DNA of 64,000 bases, taken from Oscillatoria sp. FACHB-1406 (GTDB lineage: Bacteria; Cyanobacteriota; Cyanobacteriia; Cyanobacteriales; Spirulinaceae). The stretch lies in assembly GCF_014698145.1 (NCBI RefSeq), contig NZ_JACJSM010000005.1, positions 62,001 through 126,000 of the forward strand. Direction: 5' to 3'. Under the pieces are notes generated by a model. The model saw only the letters and a list, made by a program, of their open reading frames with translations. It was not told the origin of the DNA and did no database searches. Positions 62,289 through 64,000 of this stretch are shown piece after piece (position 1 is the stretch's first letter; each line of letters begins with the position of its first letter). A program made the position numbers and the translations under genes.

Positions 62289-63779
62289 CTAGGGAATTAG
62301 ACTAATCGGCGCTAAGGCGCTCTGGGTTTGTGGGTCTGGGAGTTCAACTTGTAACACGACTGCTGTCATGTCGTCGCCGTGACGGTTGCTCGAACCGACA
62401 AACTGTTGAATTCGATTGAAGAGAGCATCAAGAATGGCTTGCGGTTTATCGCCTTGCTGACAAGCGAGGGAAAAGGCTAGGGCGAGGTTTTCTTCGTCGA
62501 AGCGATCGCCGTTTGCATTCGCGGCATCGGTCAACCCATCGGTATAGTAGAGAATCGTATCCCCCGGTTCTAATTGAATTTTGGCATCTTCGTACTCCGA
62601 ATCGACTTCTAAACCGATCAGCATTCCTAAAGTATCGAGGCGTTCGAGCTTGCCAGTTGCAGCTTGCCACAATAGGGGGGGATTGTGAGCGGCGTTGCTA
62701 TAAGAAAGGACGCGCGTGAGCGGATCGTATTCCGAATAAAAGAGGGTGACAAATCGATGGGAGGTGTCGAGATCGGGGTGCATCACCTGATTGAGATGTT
62801 GCAGGATGCGGGCAGGGGAGTGTCGGTTGAGAACTTCCGCGCGCAGCATTCCCCGCGTCATTGTCATGATTAATCCGGCGGGAACGCCTTTCCCCATCAC
62901 ATCGCCAATGACGATACTCCACGGAATAAAGGCTGCGGTACGAAGGGGGTTTTCTTCTGAGGGACGGCGTGCGGGATGGGGGTGGGTGGGGATAAAGTCG
63001 TAGTAGTCGCCGCCGATGCGATTGGCGGTTTTAAAGGCTGCTGCTAAGCTCGCTCCTTCGATTTCGGGGCATTGGTTGGGGAGTAGGTGTCCTTGAATTT
63101 CCGAGGCGATTTCCAGTTCGCGATCGATCCGTTCTTTTTGGCGCAGTTCGTTAGTGAGTTCGTGGTGGGAGATAGCAACGGCGGTTTGATCGGCGACCAG
63201 TTGCACGAGTCGCTGGCGCGTTACCGTCCAGGTATAGTCCGGCGCGCTGCTGAAAACATAAATTCGCCCTCGCTCTTGACTTTTTACCGGGATTGGTGTA
63301 GAGAATAACTTGACTTCGGGGTCGAGAAATTGCTTGACTTGCTCGTCAAGGGGAGTTTTGATGACGGGGAGCGCGGGAGAATCGGGACTACTGCTTGCTA
63401 CGCGCGCTGCGTTGCGATCGCTTTGCTGCATGGCGCGCTCGATCGCGGTACGGATATTTTGACAAGCATACCCTTCTTGGCAGTGAATTTGCGACAAACT
63501 CGGCTGGCCGTTGGCTTTAAATAAAATTAACGCTCCTCCGTCTGCATCGGTGACTCGCGCCGCCATCAGCGGAACCAATTCCAAGAACTGATTGAGATTG
63601 TTGAAGCTGCGTAAGGCAAATCCTAACGAACTGAGGAGATTTTGAACCTTATTTTGCTCCCGATGCAAGCGAGCGACCAAATCTTTGAGCGCTGCTACCG
63701 GAGTCGCCTCGAAAGAGGTATCCGATTCGTCGGCGGGTTCGGAGGGAGGTTGTTGGCGAGGAAGAGGAGCGGCACTCAT
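62289..63779 (-). CDS. GAF-domain SpoIIE/PP2C-type serine phosphatase
   Basis: A 496-residue protein: a GAF domain (about 45-215) and a PP2C SpoIIE/RsbU domain (about 240-475). The phosphatase motifs are RIGGDYYDF, IGDVMGKGVPAG, YSNAAHNPPLL and YTDGLTDA, which carry the metal-binding Asp residues. RsbU-type enzymes dephosphorylate STAS antagonists in partner-switching pathways, and a STAS protein is encoded at 36.6-36.9 kb. Start ATG 63779 (MSAAPLPRQQ) is preferred over an upstream frame extension. The GAF domain lacks a Cys-His bilin motif. Confidence 0.92.
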   Translation of the reverse strand: MSAAPLPRQQPPSEPADESDTSFEATPVAALKDLVARLHREQNKVQNLLSSLGFALRSFNNLNQFLELVPLMAARVTDADGGALILFKANGQPSLSQIHCQEGYACQNIRTAIERAMQQSDRNAARVASSSPDSPALPVIKTPLDEQVKQFLDPEVKLFSTPIPVKSQERGRIYVFSSAPDYTWTVTRQRLVQLVADQTAVAISHHELTNELRQKERIDRELEIASEIQGHLLPNQCPEIEGASLAAAFKTANRIGGDYYDFIPTHPHPARRPSEENPLRTAAFIPWSIVIGDVMGKGVPAGLIMTMTRGMLRAEVLNRHSPARILQHLNQVMHPDLDTSHRFVTLFYSEYDPLTRVLSYSNAAHNPPLLWQAATGKLERLDTLGMLIGLEVDSEYEDAKIQLEPGDTILYYTDGLTDAANANGDRFDEENLALAFSLACQQGDKPQAILDALFNRIQQFVGSSNRHGDDMTAVVLQVELPDPQTQSALAPISLIP

Positions 63780-64000
63780 TGGACAACAGAGATCGAGCGG
63801 GTTCGCGCACAGCCTTAAGTTCACAATCGGTTTTATCGCGAGCGATTTCTAGTCAGTTTAGCAGGACGGGCTATAGCATCTTGAGTACGGTTAACCGTTT
63901 GCTGGCTGTACCCCCGATAAAGTTGGTTAATGATAGCGCTTATTGGTAGGTCTGCCAATACCTGTTCGGGAATTAGGGGAGAGGAGGGACGGGGGGACGG
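63780..64000. other. Right-edge intergenic DNA
   Basis: A 221-base stretch upstream of the phosphatase gene, running to the window edge. It should hold that gene's promoter. A G-rich run begins near 63975; nothing else is distinct. Confidence 0.4.

Overview
The window comes from a cyanobacterial chromosome. The palindrome GCGATCGC (HIP1) and its core recur throughout. The gene set is typical of the phylum: cyanobacterial Hfq next to dapF, a ComFB-family protein, a Slr1339-type salt-stress protein, DUF4058, DUF3598, several Uma2 nucleases and a solanesyl-diphosphate-type prenyl synthase. GAF domains of the bilin-binding (CBCR) type and short tandem repeats in the spacers agree. The repeat load and mixture of genes suit a filamentous, non-model lineage, but genus cannot be read from this.

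Layout. 1-4.9 kb: 3' part of a fused restriction-modification enzyme, a DUF4058 gene and a remnant of an M48 peptidase gene. 5-10.1 kb: two sensor histidine kinases, one with tandem CBCR-like GAF domains and one translationally coupled to a periplasmic-binding lipoprotein. 10.1-15.5 kb: a lone terminator (possible small RNA), a GST, twin Uma2 genes, a methyltransferase and a HerA-like ATPase. 15.7-18.1 kb: an AT-rich three-ORF island of unknown function, the best candidate here for an undescribed system. 18.1-35.7 kb: mostly metabolism (ilvE, rpe, 5-oxoprolinase, bioF, formamidase, sbcD) with a subtilase, an Rpn nuclease and an MscS channel. 36-53.8 kb: STAS and TPR proteins, malate:quinone oxidoreductase, queC, carboxypeptidase, prenyl synthase, VWA and phosphatase genes, dapF/hfq, an M23 peptidase, ComFB, an ECF sigma/anti-sigma pair and pheA. 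53.8-55.2 kb: MITE-like repeats around an RNA 2'-phosphotransferase gene. 55.5-59.5 kb: small membrane proteins, a TPR protein and an EF-G paralogue with an altered G3 motif. 59.57-61.87 kb: a dense minus-strand tRNA array of 17 tRNAs plus two aberrant tRNA-sized elements, with a good promoter upstream. 62.3-63.8 kb: a GAF-SpoIIE phosphatase.

Working together. Signalling genes are frequent: two kinases, STAS, PP2C, sigma/anti-sigma and ComFB. Translational coupling links the binding protein to its kinase and a Uma2 gene to bioF. Several convergent gene pairs are separated by perfect hairpins that probably terminate both strands. The tRNA array supplies a complete serine set and most amino acids with A-rich codons, which resembles accessory tRNA clusters known from other cyanobacteria.
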